A stretch of DNA of 64,000 bases, taken from positions 89,790 through 153,789 of the forward strand of contig NZ_FQVC01000009.1 in NCBI RefSeq assembly GCF_900128975.1, in the 5' to 3' direction. The position numbers and the translations under genes are program-made. This document shows positions 50,697-59,013 of this stretch, piece after piece. Position 1 is the first letter of the stretch; each line of letters starts with the position of its first letter. Source of the stretch: Devosia limi DSM 17137. Its GTDB lineage: Bacteria; Pseudomonadota; Alphaproteobacteria; Rhizobiales; Devosiaceae. The notes below the pieces were generated by a model, which was not told the DNA's origin, did not search any database, and saw only the letters and a program-made list of their open reading frames with translations.

Positions 50697-53192
50697 ATGA
50701 ATGCCCGCGTTCGAGCAACAGACCTGTCAGGAACGATATCGCTCCCCATCGAGGGAATGACCTGTGCGTCCTGCGTCGGTCGTATCGAAAGAGCCCTGAA
50801 GGCCATTCCTGGTGTCCAAACCGTGTCGGTCAACCTGGCAACGGAACGCGCGAGCATCACGACCAAATCGGTGGTTGCCCGCGCAACGCTGGTCGAGACC
50901 ATCGAGCACTCCGGTTATTCTGTGCCGGAGCAGTCCGCCGGCGGACCCACCCAGCTATCGGTTGAAGGCATGACCTGTGCATCCTGCGTCGGCCGCGTGG
51001 AGCGGGCGCTAAAGGCGGTGCCGGGCGTGAGCGAGGCGGTCGTCAATCTGGTGACCGAGCGCGCTACCATTCAGGGCAGCGCCGATGCGGCGACCCTGAT
51101 TGCAGCAATCGCGGACGCTGGTTACGACGCAAAGCTGATCGGCGCGACCGCCAGCAATGAAGGCGACGAGAACACAGAGCGCGCCGAAAAGAAGGACGTG
51201 GAGCGCCGCGAACTGACCCGTGATTTCACCATCGCGGCGGTGCTGACCGCGCCGGTCTTTCTCATGGAAATGGGATCGCACCTCATTCCGGGCGCGCACG
51301 CCCTCATCGAAGCGACGATTGGCATGCAGATGAGCTGGTACATCCAGTTCGCGCTGACCACGCTGGTGCTCTTCATTCCGGGCATTCGCTTTTATGACAA
51401 GGGCCTGCCGGCGCTTTGGCGTCTGGCCCCCGACATGAACTCGCTGGTGGCCGTCGGCTCGCTTGCCGCCTATGGCTATTCGCTAGTCGCCACCTTCGCG
51501 CCCGGCTTCCTGCCGCCCGGAACGATCAACGTCTACTACGAAGCCGCCGCGGTTATCGTGACGCTCATCCTGCTCGGTCGCCTGCTCGAGGCTCGTGCCA
51601 AGGGTCGGACCTCCGAAGCGATCAAGCGCCTGGCCGGCCTGCAAGCCAAGACGGCGCGCGTCCGCAGGGATGGCACGACGCTCGATCTGCCGATTGGCTC
51701 GGTGGTATCAGGCGATATCGTCGAGGTGCGTCCCGGCGAACGCCTACCCGTCGATGGCGAAGTGGTCGAAGGCACCAGCTATGTCGACGAGTCAATGATC
51801 ACCGGCGAGCCGATCCCGGTTGCCAAGTCGGTAGGCAGCGAGATTGTCGGCGGCACGGTCAACCAGAAGGGCGCGTTCGCGTTCCGCGCCACGGCGGTTG
51901 GCGGCAACACCGTGCTGTCGCAGATCATCCGCATGGTCGAAGAGGCCCAGGGCTCCAAGCTGCCCATCCAGGCACTGGTCGACAAGGTGACCATGTGGTT
52001 CGTGCCAGCGGTGTTCGCCGTGGCGGCGCTGACCTTTGCCGCCTGGCTCACTTTCGGCCCGTCGCCCGCGCTCACCTTTGCGCTGGTCAATGCCGTCGCC
52101 GTGCTGATCATCGCTTGCCCATGCGCCATGGGTCTAGCGACGCCGACCTCCATCATGGTGGGCACTGGCCGCGGCGCCGAACTCGGCGTGCTGTTCCGCA
52201 AGGGTGAAGCGCTCCAATTGCTAAAGGACGCTAAGGTCGTGGCGCTCGACAAGACCGGTACGCTGACCGAAGGCAAGCCGGCCCTGACCGATCTGGAACT
52301 GGCAGCGGGTTTCGACCGGTCGACCGTTCTGGCTCTGGTTGCCGCGGTCGAAGTCAAATCGGAACACCCGATTGCCAGCGCAATCGTGGAAGCCGCTGCC
52401 GGGGAAGGCATCGTCCTGCCCGCCGTGTCGGACTTTGAATCGGTGACGGGCTTTGGCGTCAAGGCTAGGGCCAACGGCAAGCGCATCGAGATCGGCGCCG
52501 ACCGCTATATGGTCGAACTCGGCCATGACGTGGCGGCCTTCTCCAAGGTTGCCGAGCGTCTGGGCGACGAGGGCAAGTCGCCGCTCTATGCCGCGATCGA
52601 CGGCCAACTTGCGGCGATCATCGCCGTGGCCGACCCAATCAAGGCCACCACGCCTGCGGCGATCAAGGCCCTGCACAATCTGGGCCTCAAGGTCGCGATG
52701 ATCACCGGCGACAATGCCCGTACGGCCAAAGCCATCGCGGCCCGGCTGGGGATCGATGAAGTGGTGGCCGAAGTGCTGCCAGACGGCAAGGTCGAAGCAG
52801 TGCGTCGCCTGCGGGCTCAATACGGCAAGGTCGCCTTTGTCGGTGACGGCATCAACGACGCCCCGGCATTGGCCGAGGCGGATGTGGGGCTCGCCATCGG
52901 CACCGGTACGGACATCGCGATCGAAGCGGCGGACGTTGTGTTGATGTCGGGGAGCCTACAGGGCGTATCGAACGCGATCGCCCTGTCAAAGGCGACAATC
53001 GGCAATATCCGGCAGAACCTGTTCTGGGCCTTTGCCTATAACACGGCGCTGATCCCGGTCGCTGCTGGCCTGCTCTATCCAGCTTACGGCATCTTGCTGT
53101 CGCCCGTCTTTGCCGCCGGCGCCATGGCCCTGTCCAGTGTTTTCGTGCTCGGCAATGCGCTGCGCCTGCGCACGTTCAAGGTCGCGAACTGA
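50697..53192 (+). CDS. copA: Copper-exporting P1B-type ATPase CopA
   Basis: This 831-aa Cu(I) efflux ATPase has two N-terminal HMA domains (GMTCASC near residues 21 and 90), eight membrane helices, the ion-binding CPC in [11 protein letters not shown], the phosphorylation site DKTGTLTEG, the His-Pro of SEHPIAS, the ATP-binding MITGDN and the hinge [11 protein letters not shown]. The length is normal for two-HMA CopA. Copper is pumped from cytoplasm to periplasm. Expression should be controlled by the CueR box upstream; cueR follows 59 bases downstream. Confidence 0.96.
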   Translation: MNARVRATDLSGTISLPIEGMTCASCVGRIERALKAIPGVQTVSVNLATERASITTKSVVARATLVETIEHSGYSVPEQSAGGPTQLSVEGMTCASCVGRVERALKAVPGVSEAVVNLVTERATIQGSADAATLIAAIADAGYDAKLIGATASNEGDENTERAEKKDVERRELTRDFTIAAVLTAPVFLMEMGSHLIPGAHALIEATIGMQMSWYIQFALTTLVLFIPGIRFYDKGLPALWRLAPDMNSLVAVGSLAAYGYSLVATFAPGFLPPGTINVYYEAAAVIVTLILLGRLLEARAKGRTSEAIKRLAGLQAKTARVRRDGTTLDLPIGSVVSGDIVEVRPGERLPVDGEVVEGTSYVDESMITGEPIPVAKSVGSEIVGGTVNQKGAFAFRATAVGGNTVLSQIIRMVEEAQGSKLPIQALVDKVTMWFVPAVFAVAALTFAAWLTFGPSPALTFALVNAVAVLIIACPCAMGLATPTSIMVGTGRGAELGVLFRKGEALQLLKDAKVVALDKTGTLTEGKPALTDLELAAGFDRSTVLALVAAVEVKSEHPIASAIVEAAAGEGIVLPAVSDFESVTGFGVKARANGKRIEIGADRYMVELGHDVAAFSKVAERLGDEGKSPLYAAIDGQLAAIIAVADPIKATTPAAIKALHNLGLKVAMITGDNARTAKAIAARLGIDEVVAEVLPDGKVEAVRRLRAQYGKVAFVGDGINDAPALAEADVGLAIGTGTDIAIEAADVVLMSGSLQGVSNAIALSKATIGNIRQNLFWAFAYNTALIPVAAGLLYPAYGILLSPVFAAGAMALSSVFVLGNALRLRTFKVAN

Positions 53193-53251
53193 CAAAACGC
53201 AGCAGTCGGCCCCATATCTGGGTCGGCTCTGCGCCAACTAGGAGAATGTCG

Positions 53252-53701
53252 ATGAACATTGGACAGGCATCTAAAGCATCGGGTGTTTCGGCCAAGATGA
53301 TCCGCTACTACGAGCAGACCGGCCTCATTCCGGCTGCCGACCGGACGGCGTCCGGATACCGCGACTATTCCGATACCGACGTGCACATGCTGCGCTTCAT
53401 TCGCCGGGCGCGCGATCTCGGCTTCGCAGTTGCCGAGATCAGCGATCTTCTCGGCCTGTGGCGCGATGAGACCCGGCAGAGCGCCGAGGTCAAGCGTTTG
53501 GCGCGGGGCCATATCGATGCGCTGGAACAGAAGATCAAAGGCTTGCAGGACATGGCCCACGCGCTCACCACTCTGGTCAATGCCTGCCAGGGGGATCATC
53601 GCCCCCATTGCCCGATCCTGCAAAGCCTCGAGAGCGATCCGGAGGACGAAGATCTGTCGGTCAGGGGGCGCCCCGGCGCCGTCGCCCGCCTGTCACATTG
53701 A
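53252..53701 (+). CDS. cueR: CueR, copper-responsive MerR-family activator
   Basis: This 149-aa MerR-type regulator starts MNIGQASKASGVSAKMIRYYEQTGLIP (HTH), followed by a dimerisation helix. The Cu(I)-binding loop has two Cys separated by seven residues (NACQGDHRPHCPIL). The Ser characteristic of monovalent-metal sensors is kept in DETRQSAEVKRLA. It should bind the five boxes found in this region and activate copZ, copA and relatives under Cu(I). GGAG lies 8 bases before ATG 53252; an ATG two codons upstream is too close to it. Confidence 0.94.
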   Translation: MNIGQASKASGVSAKMIRYYEQTGLIPAADRTASGYRDYSDTDVHMLRFIRRARDLGFAVAEISDLLGLWRDETRQSAEVKRLARGHIDALEQKIKGLQDMAHALTTLVNACQGDHRPHCPILQSLESDPEDEDLSVRGRPGAVARLSH

Positions 53702-53817
53702 GATAGGCAGACGCAATTTAGTCGCAGCAAAGCGCGTTAATCCTAGTAGAGACGTAGGGTATGATCGTGCCAGGGTTGGCGCGCCCCCAGTCCGAATGGC
53801 GTTCGATTGTGAGATAG

Positions 53818-54273
53818 ATGTTCCAGGCTGTTGCTTCACCAAAGCTGCGTGTTTACCGACGCCCGTCGCTGGCCATGATCTTGGTGATCATGGGAGCGGG
53901 CACTTTTTCGGTCGTGGGGCAGGAAACTGCCGCAGACGGGAGAACGCTCTATGTGGAGAACTGCGCCGCGTGCCACGGAGCAAATCTAGAGGGCCAGCCA
54001 GACTGGATGAACCAGCTGCCGAGCGGTCGCCTGCCAGCGCCACCGCATGACGCAACTGGCCACACTTGGCACCATTCAGACGCACAATTGCTGCGCATCA
54101 CCCGAGATGGTCTGGCAGCGATCGTTCCAGGCTATCAGACCGACATGCCAGCCTTCGGCGAAACCCTGGTCGACGCTGAAATCGCCGCAATCATCGACTA
54201 CATCAAAAGCACTTGGCCCGAGCGCGAGCGGGCCTATCAACAGGCTCGGACCGACGGGGACCGCAATGACTAA
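53818..54273 (+). CDS. Class I cytochrome c, periplasmic
   Basis: This 151-aa protein has an N-terminal membrane anchor or signal (SLAMILVIMGAGTFSVVG) and one haem-binding CAACH (NCAACHGANLEGQ). The distal Met lies in GYQTDMPAFGETL. This is the layout of small electron-transfer cytochromes c. Beside the multicopper oxidase it may accept or supply electrons for Cu(I) oxidation. No strong ribosome site is seen at ATG 53818. Confidence 0.88.
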   Translation: MFQAVASPKLRVYRRPSLAMILVIMGAGTFSVVGQETAADGRTLYVENCAACHGANLEGQPDWMNQLPSGRLPAPPHDATGHTWHHSDAQLLRITRDGLAAIVPGYQTDMPAFGETLVDAEIAAIIDYIKSTWPERERAYQQARTDGDRND

Positions 54274-54291
54274 GCCGGGAAACTGCAGCCT

Positions 54292-54687
54292 ATGTTGAGC
54301 TTGGAGCTGCCACGACTGATCAAAGCTGCCAAAGTTGCGACGTGGCGGATTATGCTGGCGTTGATTGTGGCTTGGTCAACCCTTTTCATGATGACGCCCA
54401 CTTTCGCCTCGGAGCCGACCGTCAAGGTGTCCACGCACCATCAAGCGATCGCCGCAGATGCGCATTGCGAGAGCATGTGCGCCACGGGTCTCGTCCACGG
54501 CATGACCGGAGGCGGCCATCAGGGGTGCGTCGTCTGTCCGATCTGCAGTTCCCTGGCGGTATCGGCCGCACCCGATCGTTCGGCCCCCACGGACGATAGT
54601 GTCAAATCCATAGCGATGCCCGCTTTGGCGGGCCTGTCACGCTCACCGGATCATCGACCTCCCATCCTCTCCCTCTTTGCGAGCTGA
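54292..54687 (+). CDS. Exported Cys/His-rich protein (DUF2946-like)
   Basis: This 131-aa protein has a signal/anchor segment (RIMLALIVAWSTLFMMTPTFASE). A metal-binding-looking region follows: HCESMCATGLVHGMTGGGHQGCVVCPICSS (H-C-C-H-H-C-C-C). Proteins of this size before copper oxidases are often DUF2946-type copper-region proteins; the match here is by pattern only. It may bind copper in the periplasm. It lies 39 bases before the multicopper oxidase gene. Confidence 0.7.
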   Translation: MLSLELPRLIKAAKVATWRIMLALIVAWSTLFMMTPTFASEPTVKVSTHHQAIAADAHCESMCATGLVHGMTGGGHQGCVVCPICSSLAVSAAPDRSAPTDDSVKSIAMPALAGLSRSPDHRPPILSLFAS

Positions 54688-54726
54688 ACCCCGGCGCAAC
54701 GCGCCACCGCAAGACAGAGAGATAAA

Positions 54727-56172
54727 ATGCAAAAATCAGTATCCCGCCGTACCTTTTTGGGGGCGGCTGCCGCGCTTGGCGCGAGCGGCTTCCTCTTGCC
54801 CAATTGGGCTCGCGCTGCCCAGCCTCAACAGCGTCTTGTCGCCGCAACACGCACCATTGAAGTCAATGGCCGCGCCGCGACCGTCTATGGGCTGACGAAT
54901 TCGGCCGGCAATTCCGGGCTGATACTGGCGCCAAACGAGCGCTTTGATCTGGTGCTCGAGAACCGGTCGGGGGCCGCAACCAGCATCCATTGGCACGGGC
55001 AGGTTCCCGCTCCAGAGCTCGATGGCGTGTCGGAGACCGGCTACGTCACCGAGATTGCCGATGGCACGGATCGAGCGTTCGACTTTGCCCCGCGATCGGG
55101 GACGCACTGGATGCATTCCCACCATGGGTTGCAGGAGCAGCGCCTGCTGGCGGCGCCCTTGATCGTGCATGACGCGGAAGACGTGGCAGCCGACGTGCAG
55201 GAAGTCGTCGTTTTGCTGCACGACTTTACCTTCCGCGATCCGGACGAGATTCTCGCCGAGCTGACCGACGGCGCTGGCATGGATCATGGCAGCATGTCAT
55301 CGGGCCAGGGTGCTATGGCCAGCCCGATGGACCACTCGATGATGTCGATGGACTCCATGGGAACCATGGATCTCAACGATGTAGAGTTTGATGCCTATCT
55401 CGCCAATGATCGGACTCTGGACGACCCAATGGTCGTTCGCACGGAACGTCAGGGACGGGTGCGACTCCGCATCATCAATGGTGGTGCATCGACGGCTTTC
55501 TGGCTGGATCTGGGCAGTGCCGTAGCCACCGTGGTGGCGGTGGACGGCAATCCGGTGCAGCCGATTACGGCCTCCCGGTTTCCGCTGGCGCAGGCGCAGC
55601 GCATCGATTTGATGATCGATGTTCCCGCGGGCGGTGTTGTGCCCGTATTTGCCCAGCGCGAAGGAGACCGGGCGCGCACCGGCGTAATCCTGGCCGCGCC
55701 CGGCGCGCAAATCGAAAAGTTTGCCTCGCTCGCGGATACGGCGATCGGTCCGGTGGACATGTCTCTAGAGACGCTGCTGCGCGCGGTTTCAGGGCTAAGT
55801 GAAAGAGCGACAGACATACAGCATGCGGTCATGTTGACTGGTTCAATGTCGCCTTATGCCTGGTCACTCGATGATCGCCCTTGGTCGAACCGGCGGACGC
55901 CGGAGGTTTCTCTCGGCCAACGCGTGGAAATCGAGTTCATGAACCACACCATGATGGCCCATCCGATGCACCTGCACGGACACCATTTCCAGGTGGTGGC
56001 GCTCAACGGCAAACGATTTGCGGGGGCGATGCGGGACACCATTCTGGTCCCGTCCATGGGCACGGTGACCATCGCCTTTGACGCCGACAATCCGGGGCGC
56101 TGGCTCTATCACTGCCACAACCTTTACCACATGGCGACAGGCATGATGTCCGAGTTGATCTACACGACGTAG
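54727..56172 (+). CDS. Multicopper oxidase, Tat-exported
   Basis: This 481-aa oxidase has a Tat signal (SRRTFLGAAAALGASGFLLP) and four copper-ligand boxes: HWHG (IHWHGQVPA), HSHHG (WMHSHHGLQEQ), HPMHLHGHHFQV and HCHNLYHMATGM. The T1 ligands (C-H-M) and T2/T3 His pairs are all present, so it should be active. A Met/His-rich insertion (MDHGSMSSGQGAMASPMDHS, followed by MMSMDSMGTMD) resembles the Met-rich region of CueO/CopA that binds Cu(I). It oxidises periplasmic Cu(I) to the less toxic Cu(II). Confidence 0.94.
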   Translation: MQKSVSRRTFLGAAAALGASGFLLPNWARAAQPQQRLVAATRTIEVNGRAATVYGLTNSAGNSGLILAPNERFDLVLENRSGAATSIHWHGQVPAPELDGVSETGYVTEIADGTDRAFDFAPRSGTHWMHSHHGLQEQRLLAAPLIVHDAEDVAADVQEVVVLLHDFTFRDPDEILAELTDGAGMDHGSMSSGQGAMASPMDHSMMSMDSMGTMDLNDVEFDAYLANDRTLDDPMVVRTERQGRVRLRIINGGASTAFWLDLGSAVATVVAVDGNPVQPITASRFPLAQAQRIDLMIDVPAGGVVPVFAQREGDRARTGVILAAPGAQIEKFASLADTAIGPVDMSLETLLRAVSGLSERATDIQHAVMLTGSMSPYAWSLDDRPWSNRRTPEVSLGQRVEIEFMNHTMMAHPMHLHGHHFQVVALNGKRFAGAMRDTILVPSMGTVTIAFDADNPGRWLYHCHNLYHMATGMMSELIYTT

Positions 56173-56193
56173 CGCTGGTGCAAAGAAGTGAAG

Positions 56194-56212
56194 GGGGCGC
56201 CATCGGCGCCCC
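56194..56212 (+). terminator. Intrinsic terminator after the multicopper oxidase
   Basis: GGGGCGCC-ATC-GGCGCCCC followed by TTGTTTTATTAT, 20 bases after the stop codon. This is a classic Rho-independent terminator. Confidence 0.88.
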
Positions 56213-56446
56213 TTGTTTTATTATGGGCCTGTTCTTCCAGCCAAGTCAGCATCTCAGCGGTTTCCTGCTCCTGCGCGTCGATGACCTTGCGCCATCTCCT
56301 TGGCCCATTTCGTTGTCGCCATACAGGAGTTCAGCCTTGGCCATGGCGATGGTACCCTGGTGGTGAGGGATCATGCCGCAGACAAAGGCGACGTCGATAT
56401 CCTCAGCCATGGCGGCGGTCATCATGTCGCTGTTCATCTGGTCCAT
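56205..56446 (-). pseudogene. DUF305 pseudogene with two frameshifts
   Basis: The core MNSDMMTAAMAEDIDVAFVC, then GMIPHHQGTIAMAKAELLYG, is intact DUF305 sequence. After GDNEMG the family continues only in other frames (AKEMAQ, then VIDAQEQETAEMLTWLEEQA). This implies a +1 change near 56317 and a 2-base loss near 56300. The signal peptide is missing as well. It is a separate decayed copy from the one at 50052. Confidence 0.72.
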
Positions 56447-56575
56447 GGGCGTCCGATGTCACGATCGTGATCGCGCCAAAGCCGCAAAATGGGTTAGCGA
56501 CAGGCTTGCCAATGGACGCTTGCTGGATTTAGCGCCAGATTGGTTGGCGGAACTAAGGTTGAAATCTGTTTTGCG

Positions 56576-56917
56576 ATGGACGTGCGTTCGTTAAAAAATT
56601 GGCTCGCCACGTTGGCGGTTCTGGCCATCGTGCTGGTGCCCATCTGGCAGGCGATTGGGCATGCGCAAACCGGCCTCTCCATCGCTATTGCCGCCGAACA
56701 GGCCGATCCCGCCGGCGTACATGACCAGCTAGCACCACCCTCCGCCCACAGTACCGGTCACCACAAGTCGGCCGACCATGCGCACGAACTGCCAATCGTC
56801 CGCTTGGCAAGTTGGGTTCCGACGCCCCGGAACAGACCGATCTGGTCGCTCCTGCCGTCCCCCGCCTATGGAAGCGTCGGCCCCTCGCGCCCCGAGCAAC
56901 CACCTAGACCTTTGTGA
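56576..56917 (+). CDS. Exported His-rich hypothetical protein (113 aa)
   Basis: This protein has an N-terminal membrane segment (NWLATLAVLAIVLVPIWQAIG) and a His-rich middle (HSTGHHKSADHAHELP). That pattern is common in small periplasmic metal-binding proteins of copper islands. The C-terminus is Pro/Arg-rich. ATG 56576 begins a plausible signal; the ribosome site is weak. No named family is recognised. A hairpin (GCGTCG-CTTG-CGACGC, 56922-56937) follows the stop. Confidence 0.55.
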   Translation: MDVRSLKNWLATLAVLAIVLVPIWQAIGHAQTGLSIAIAAEQADPAGVHDQLAPPSAHSTGHHKSADHAHELPIVRLASWVPTPRNRPIWSLLPSPAYGSVGPSRPEQPPRPL

Positions 56918-56921
56918 GACA

Positions 56922-56937
56922 GCGTCGCTTGCGACGC
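56922..56937 (+). terminator. Short hairpin after the His-rich gene
   Basis: GCGTCG and CGACGC around CTTG, followed by CTTTG. It is GC-rich but with a weak T-run; possible terminator. Confidence 0.45.
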
Positions 56938-56984
56938 CTTTGAGCGCTTTACACGCATTCTCAATTCAAAGGTCTTTCCCTTCC

Positions 56985-57083
56985 ATGACTTTCACCCTGC
57001 ACCCTCGCGGCTGCCCGCTGCCGCACGTGCCGATTGCGCATGTTCATGCTTCTCCTCGTCACGATGGAGGAGGTTTGCCATGA
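56985..57083 (+). CDS. Possible 32-aa His-rich leader peptide
   Basis: MTFTLHPRGCPLPHVPIAHV continues through HASPRHD to a stop that overlaps the next start (ATGA). It has five His and one Cys in 32 residues. It could be a metal-sensing coupled leader or just chance. The following gene has its own ribosome site (GGAGGAGG), which lies inside this frame. Confidence 0.3.
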   Translation: MTFTLHPRGCPLPHVPIAHVHASPRHDGGGLP

Positions 57084-57526
57084 CGCGGAACAAAACGTCG
57101 GGCGCCAGCTCACAGGCAGCTTTGCGGCTGCGCTGGCTGCCTCTGGCCATTTTTGTCTTGATCCTGTTGGGGCTAGGGGCCGCCCCGGTCGTAAGGATGC
57201 TATCGCCCAACGTCAGCGCATCGTTCCAGCAGGCATCCCTCACCGTTGGTGGCTGGCAAATGGTGGCTTCGGCCGCGGCCGGCGCCGCTGGTCGCATAAC
57301 GGTACTGGTCGATTTTATCGGCACCGATGTCGCCGGTAATGAGCAACCGCCACGGCCCCAGGTCAGCGCTGCGATGGTCAGCCACAACATGACGATTTCG
57401 GCCCCAACGGCCCCCGATGGCGCCACCGCGTTTCGCGCGGACCTCACCGGCAGTATGCCGGGGGAGTGGATCGTCACTGTCGAGGCCAAAGGCGAGCAGC
57501 TCAAGCTCCCCGTCAGTGTCCCATGA
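57080..57526 (+). CDS. Membrane-anchored YtkA/FixH-like protein
   Basis: This 148-aa protein has one N-terminal helix (LRWLPLAIFVLILLGLGAAPVV) and an extracytoplasmic beta-sandwich (ASLTVGGWQMVASAAAGAAG, then MPGEWIVTVEAKGEQLKLPV). It resembles the YtkA/FixH-type domain often found in copper and cytochrome oxidase clusters. GGAGGAGG lies 7 bases before ATG 57080. The stop overlaps the start of the L,D-transpeptidase gene. The family assignment is by pattern only. Confidence 0.6.
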   Translation: MTRNKTSGASSQAALRLRWLPLAIFVLILLGLGAAPVVRMLSPNVSASFQQASLTVGGWQMVASAAAGAAGRITVLVDFIGTDVAGNEQPPRPQVSAAMVSHNMTISAPTAPDGATAFRADLTGSMPGEWIVTVEAKGEQLKLPVSVP

Positions 57527-58185
57527 ACAATCGAGATATCTGGAGCAAAATTGTGATGAAACGACGCGCATTTTTGACGATTGGTCTGCTGACACCGTTC
57601 GCACCGAGCCTCCTCCTGGCTCAGGAAATGCCTCCCGGGCCGGTCGGGACGGCCGCGCAGCGATATGCCGGTATCCACGGCGAACAGTTCGACATACCGG
57701 CAGTCGACACTTCATTGCTTCCGCCGGAATATCAGCGGCAGGTCGTTCGCCATCCCACCTCCGAGCAGCCCGGCACCATCATTGTTGATACGCAAAACCG
57801 CATTCTCTACCTGGTAGGAGAAGAGGGTATGGCGGTTCGGTATGGCGTTGGGATTGGCCGCGACGGGTTTTCCTGGTCAGGGCGCGCACTGATCAAAATG
57901 AAGCGCGAATGGCCGACCTGGACGCCTCCGAGCGAAATGATTGCACGCCAGCCGGAACTCGAACCCTACCGGAACGGGATGGCGCCTGGGCTGGACAATC
58001 CGCTGGGCGCTCGGGCCCTCTATCTGTTCGAGGGCGGGCGGGACACGTTGTACCGCATCCATGGCACCGCCGATGCAAGCTCGATCGGCATGGCGGTCTC
58101 CAGTGGATGTGTTCGATTACTCAATCAGGACGTCATCGACCTCTATACTCGGGTGCCGATCAACACGCCAGTCGTGGTCGTTTAG
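57523..58185 (+). CDS. L,D-transpeptidase (YkuD/ErfK family)
   Basis: This 220-aa periplasmic enzyme crosslinks peptidoglycan or attaches lipoproteins. It has a signal (KRRAFLTIGLLTPFAPSLLLA, Tat-like) and the YkuD domain from TIIVDTQNRILYLVGEEGMAVRY to the active box HGTADASSIGMAVSSGCVRL, with catalytic Cys and the H-G/S-G-C-R pattern. ATG 57523 overlaps the upstream stop; ATG 57556 (MKRRAFLT) is an equally good start for the signal. Its presence in a copper region may reflect envelope protection, since L,D-crosslinks are affected by copper. Confidence 0.92.
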   Translation: MNNRDIWSKIVMKRRAFLTIGLLTPFAPSLLLAQEMPPGPVGTAAQRYAGIHGEQFDIPAVDTSLLPPEYQRQVVRHPTSEQPGTIIVDTQNRILYLVGEEGMAVRYGVGIGRDGFSWSGRALIKMKREWPTWTPPSEMIARQPELEPYRNGMAPGLDNPLGARALYLFEGGRDTLYRIHGTADASSIGMAVSSGCVRLLNQDVIDLYTRVPINTPVVVV

Positions 58186-58188
58186 CCC

Positions 58189-58884
58189 ATGGCCACCTTG
58201 AAACGACACCTCTTGGTCTGGCTGCTTTCCGCCGTGGCGGTAGCCTATTTCGCGTGGCTGCGGTTCCAATGGGATCCGATGCACCTGTGGAACCGTGCCT
58301 TAGCTGACGCATCCTTTGTGGCCCTTGCGGCAGCCATGGCACTTGGCCCGCTGGTCGTATTCTTCCCCAGGCTGACCAGAGTCCTAGCGTATCGGCGCGA
58401 GCTCGGCATTGCCGCGGCCGTGCTTGCCACCGCCCATGCTGGGGTCGTTTTTGTCGGCTGGGTCAATTTGAGCATTTGGCAGTTGATGGGGTTCGCGTTC
58501 CATCCCCAATTGCAGCGGCAGGTCCTTGCAGAACACGGCCTGGGCTTGGGAAACTGGCTCGGCTTCGTTGCCATGGTGGTCGCCCTCTGGCTCGCCGCCT
58601 TGTCCAACAACTGGTCGATGCGGTTGTTCGGCGCGCGCACTTGGAAGCATCTGCAACAGGCAGCAGGTATCGCCTGGCTCTTTGCCGTCGTCCACGCGGC
58701 CTATTTTCTGTTCATGCATTTCGAGCATTTCCATCGGTTGCCCACGCCGCCCAATCCTGTGCAGCTGCCTATGGCCGCGCTGGTTGTGTGCGTGCAGATG
58801 CTGCGGTGGTCGGCCGTTTTTTTGGTCTGGCGGCGAGGGCGTGTTGCAACACCTGCCATGCGAGTGCGGGCGGCAAGCCGTTAG
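58189..58884 (+). CDS. Ferric-reductase-like membrane haem protein (MsrQ-like)
   Basis: This 231-aa protein has six hydrophobic helices. Helical His residues suited to b-haem ligation lie in ATAHAGVVFVGW, VVHAAYFLFMHFEHFH and WKHLQQAAGIAWLF. This is the ferric reductase-like transmembrane/MsrQ pattern. MsrQ feeds electrons to the periplasmic Met-sulfoxide reductase MsrP; no msrP is adjacent. It may supply electrons to a periplasmic partner such as the cytochrome. It follows the L,D-transpeptidase gene by 3 bases and is probably co-transcribed. Confidence 0.78.
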   Translation: MATLKRHLLVWLLSAVAVAYFAWLRFQWDPMHLWNRALADASFVALAAAMALGPLVVFFPRLTRVLAYRRELGIAAAVLATAHAGVVFVGWVNLSIWQLMGFAFHPQLQRQVLAEHGLGLGNWLGFVAMVVALWLAALSNNWSMRLFGARTWKHLQQAAGIAWLFAVVHAAYFLFMHFEHFHRLPTPPNPVQLPMAALVVCVQMLRWSAVFLVWRRGRVATPAMRVRAASR

Positions 58885-58953
58885 CCCCTGAACCCACATC
58901 GATTGGTGGCGCACGCGCCGCCAATCTATTTAGCTAGCCTTCCTGCATTTGGG

Positions 58954-58976
58954 CTTGACCTTGCTACGGTGGGAAG
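58954..58976 (+). promoter_or_regulatory. CueR-type operator for the second copper ATPase
   Basis: CTTGACCTTGCT-ACG-GTGGGAAG fits the consensus of the other boxes (CTTGACCTT...GGAAG). It lies 37 bases upstream of ATG 59014 and ahead of the YHS-type ATPase gene. Confidence 0.78.
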
Positions 58977-59013
58977 GTGCACATTCTTCGAATCCAAAGT
59001 TGAGGACAGTGCC

